Below, one piece after another: positions 62,029-64,000 of a stretch of DNA of 64,000 nt (its first letter is position 1; each line of letters opens with the position of its first letter). The stretch comes from Virgibacillus natechei (GTDB lineage Bacteria; Bacillota; Bacilli; Bacillales; Amphibacillaceae), in the NCBI RefSeq assembly GCF_026013645.1, contig NZ_CP110224.1, forward strand, positions 1,364,001 to 1,428,000. The letters are read 5' to 3'. The notes beneath the pieces were generated by a model, which saw nothing but the letters and a program-made list of their open reading frames with translations, did no database searches and was not told the origin of the DNA. The translations under genes and the position numbers were made by a program.

Positions 62029-62952
62029 TTAATTTTTCACTATATATGTTTCCCCTAAAATTTCCTTCGCTTGATAACCATTTGATGAAAGCTCTTTTTC
62101 AACCAGTGCGTTAACACCCGTCTTTTCAACATCGTACATGACTTCTATCTCTTTTGAAAATAGAAGTTTTTCTTTTTCAAGCAAGCTAGAAAGGGGTGGT
62201 TGTTGGCTTGGTTGTAGCTCTTCTGCATTCAGTATTTGTTTTAGTCCTGTCACATAGTTTTCCAATGAGCGAGCGCCGACAATCTTTACGCCTTTATTCT
62301 GCTCATTTACCATGACAATGGTTGGAAAACCTCTAGCACCAAGGTTTGCAGCAAGAGCGAAATCTTCATTTAATAATTGCTGTCCGCTTGGTAGTTCCGC
62401 TTCATTAACAATTTCTTCTCCATCAAGCCCAAGCTTGCTTACGATTTCAACCAAAATTGATTTCTCTGCAATATTTTGATCAAATGCAAAGACTGCTTCC
62501 CTCATGCGGCGTAAAAATACATGAGCTAAAGCCTCGTTTTGTTTTTGAATAACTTTAAATACGCGAGAAGGGGGATAGGAGGAGTGAACAGGGTTGTTAT
62601 ACCAAAGTGTACCATCAATTGGCATACGGGTTTGTTCACCAACTTCTCTCCAGTGCCCGGCAACATCAGTTGGTCCATTAATTCCGTTTGCTGCATCAAC
62701 AGTTCCACCATCCCATTTTTCTAACAATCCTCCCATAACCGTATGGAAGTTGAAGTAATCGCCATACTGCTCTACAAAACGACGAAGGACGGGTTCCATT
62801 GCCCAGCAATGTGAGCATATCGGGTCTGTTACATAATAAAGATCAATCGTTTTCTTTGGTTTATTCAAATCAATTAACTCCATTTCTTCTTCTCCGGCTG
62901 TACCACATACCCCTGTTTCTACGTCACAAATCATATTATCGCTGTTCGTCAA
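62029..62952 (-). CDS. DsbA/SpxH-family dithiol oxidoreductase-like protein
   Basis: 307 residues. Thioredoxin-fold domain with DPICSHCWAM (C46, C49) and a cis-Pro loop RGFPTIVM; FrnE/DsbA-like, related to SpxH but with a short N-terminal extension holding two more cysteines (C9 and C16, MICDVETGVCG). The start TTG at 62952 lies 1 nt after the stop of the HxlR gene, with GAGG 9 nt upstream, so it is coupled. Cytosolic; a role in disulfide or electrophile stress is inferred from the regulator. Confidence 0.88.
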   Translation of the reverse strand: MTNSDNMICDVETGVCGTAGEEEMELIDLNKPKKTIDLYYVTDPICSHCWAMEPVLRRFVEQYGDYFNFHTVMGGLLEKWDGGTVDAANGINGPTDVAGHWREVGEQTRMPIDGTLWYNNPVHSSYPPSRVFKVIQKQNEALAHVFLRRMREAVFAFDQNIAEKSILVEIVSKLGLDGEEIVNEAELPSGQQLLNEDFALAANLGARGFPTIVMVNEQNKGVKIVGARSLENYVTGLKQILNAEELQPSQQPPLSSLLEKEKLLFSKEIEVMYDVEKTGVNALVEKELSSNGYQAKEILGETYIVKN

Positions 62953-62953
62953 T

Positions 62954-63295
62954 TTATTTTTCCTCACTTTCTATTGGAAGTTCTACATCCATGTAGTGCT
63001 GTGCCCATTCCTGAAGTGGTTTAAGACTTTCGGCCAGGGAGTTTCCTTTTTCTGTTAGCTCATAAGAAATGGTAACAGGTGACCCAGTTTCCACTAATTT
63101 TTCAACTAATTCATCTTCTTCAAGCTCGGAAAGCTTCATTGATAGTGCTCTAGATGTAATCCCTGTCAAGTCACGCTTTATATCAGAGAAATGTGCGGTA
63201 TGATCCTTGCATAAAGACAAGTAATGGATGAGTTGACCATTCCACTTTTTCCCCAATATTTTGAAGGAAGCTTCAATATAAGGACAAACGTTCAC
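62954..63295 (-). CDS. HxlR/YodB-type thiol-sensing repressor
   Basis: 113 residues, winged HTH of the HxlR family: CPYIEASFKILGKKWNGQLI, TSRALSMKLSELEEDELVEK and YELTEKG. C4 in NVCPYIE is at the place of the sensing Cys6 of B. subtilis YodB, which reacts with quinones and diamide. The GTG at 63295 has AGAGGTGG 5 nt upstream. A perfect inverted repeat lies 49 nt upstream. It heads the operon with the DsbA-like and YdhR-like genes. Confidence 0.9.
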   Translation of the reverse strand: MNVCPYIEASFKILGKKWNGQLIHYLSLCKDHTAHFSDIKRDLTGITSRALSMKLSELEEDELVEKLVETGSPVTISYELTEKGNSLAESLKPLQEWAQHYMDVELPIESEEK

Positions 63296-63343
63296 TTCTA
63301 CCACCTCTTTATAATAAGTTTACCAGATATAAAAAATATATCA

Positions 63344-63360
63344 AGTATAAAATATATACT
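63344..63360. promoter_or_regulatory. Candidate operator of the HxlR regulator
   Basis: AGTATA-N5-TATACT, a perfect inverted repeat 49 nt before the HxlR start, in the expected promoter region. HxlR-family repressors bind short AT-rich repeats of this kind. Confidence 0.55.
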
Positions 63361-63491
63361 ATTTGTTTCTAATTTCTAATAATACCAGTGAACAGTGAAT
63401 TTAATTAAACGATTTATCATGAATCGAAGTACATTCCTAAACAGAATGCATAGGATATTTTATAAATTTGTGAAGCGAATGAGCAAGTACT

Positions 63492-63959
63492 ATGTATCCA
63501 TATCATTATTACGTAAACGCATCAATGTATGACCCAGGCTTTATGTTAAGAGACCATCAAGGTAATGGTCAGTAAGTAATTGAAGCTATACTTGCTAGTG
63601 TAAAAGGGGAAGCTACGGCCATTGATTTTTATAGTCGGTTAGCCAATTTTGCGCCAAATCAAGAGGATAGAAATGAGATTCTTCATGCTGTAGAAGATGA
63701 AAAATCCCATTTAAAACAATTTACTGATTTGTATATTACACTTACTGGAAGTCAGCCTATGTATGAAGTAGATAACGTTACATTTAATTCTTATAGAGAA
63801 GGATTACAAAAGGCTTATGAAAGAGAAGTAGGGAATTATTATGAAGCATATCGACAAAGCTATTTACGTTCGCAATATTCACCTTTTTGAGATGTGTTCT
63901 GGAGGGCATGTAATGATAAGGTAGAACATGCTAAACGATTTGGTTTTTTAGTTAGGTAG
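63492..63959 (+). pseudogene. Ferritin-like (YhjR/CotJC-type) gene with two in-frame stop codons
   Basis: The frame from ATG 63492 encodes MYPYHYYVNASMYDPGFM..., a TAA at 63573, then VIEAILASVKGEATAIDFYS, NEILHAVEDEKSHLKQFTDL (ExxH iron-site pattern), a TGA at 63888, and DVFWRACNDKVEHAKRFGFLV to a TAG at 63957. Without the two stops it would be a complete 155-residue four-helix ferritin-like protein as found in Bacillus (YhjR type). No frameshift is needed; no strong ribosome site. Inactive or expressed only as fragments. Confidence 0.75.
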
Positions 63960-64000
63960 CCACCAGCGTTGAATATCCAGATAGAATACCATAGATAGAT

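Overview
The window is a chromosomal segment of a low-GC, spore-forming member of the Bacillaceae. Gene content and order follow the yit-yjz-yjb-yjc part of the Bacillus subtilis map: degV-like, yitT, yitU, yitV, yitW, yjzD, med, fabHA-fabF, yjbA, trpS, yjbC, spx, mecA, coiA, pepF, spxH, yjbI, yjbK, relQ, nadF, yjbO, prpE, cotO, cotZ, yjcF-yjcG-yjcH. Sequence feel and several lineage-specific small genes suggest an Oceanobacillus/Virgibacillus-type organism; this is an inference without database comparison. Most of the window is ordinary core genome. I see no CRISPR array, prophage, integrase or complete insertion sequence.

Layout. 0-10 kb: membrane protein end, rocD, yisL, a membrane-anchored GH13 protein with degenerate active site, degV, yitT, small genes, yitU-yitV-yitW. 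9.7-12.1 kb: cysteine-free Crp/Fnr regulator, decayed DUF2249 gene and radical SAM gene, linked by Crp/Fnr-type boxes. 12.2-18 kb: uppP, a Gly/Tyr/Pro repeat protein, yjzD, yjaV-like gene, med, and fabHA-fabF behind a FapR-like operator. 18-26.5 kb: yjbA, trpS with a T-box, DUF4015 protein, yjbC, spx, mecA, and an alpha-carbonic anhydrase with a broken signal-peptide start. 26.6-28.6 kb: small Asp-rich or spore-like genes and a decay zone. 28.6-38.6 kb: the competence, stress and stringent-response cluster (coiA, pepF, spxH, yjbI, yjbK, relQ, nadF, yjbO, prpE). 38.7-41 kb: spore coat genes with similar sigma-K-like promoters. 41-47.6 kb: DUF421 protein, yjcF-G-H and a heterodimeric ABC exporter. 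47.7-50.5 kb: tRNA-Val and two tandem, nearly identical T-box leaders before the DAHP synthase/chorismate mutase gene. 50.5-61.6 kb: small genes, PAQR protein, mgtE, rhodanese, Pmp3, sbcD-sbcC, ornithine cyclodeaminase family. 61.7-64 kb: HxlR-DsbA-YdhR redox operon and a ferritin-like pseudogene.

How parts work together. Spx, the ClpXP adaptor SpxH and the adaptor MecA are all here, and a YodB-like HxlR regulator with a DsbA-like protein lies at the right end, so thiol-stress control is well represented. The sporulation genes form one block with a shared promoter pattern. The intergenic DNA is rich in dispersed repeats. The most conspicuous is a short hairpin element (13 copies or remnants) that repeatedly begins right after the U-tract of a transcription terminator. 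A second long repeat (about 0.27-0.5 kb, three copies) and a third family are also present. Calls of families and B. subtilis names come from recognition of the protein sequences, not from a search.
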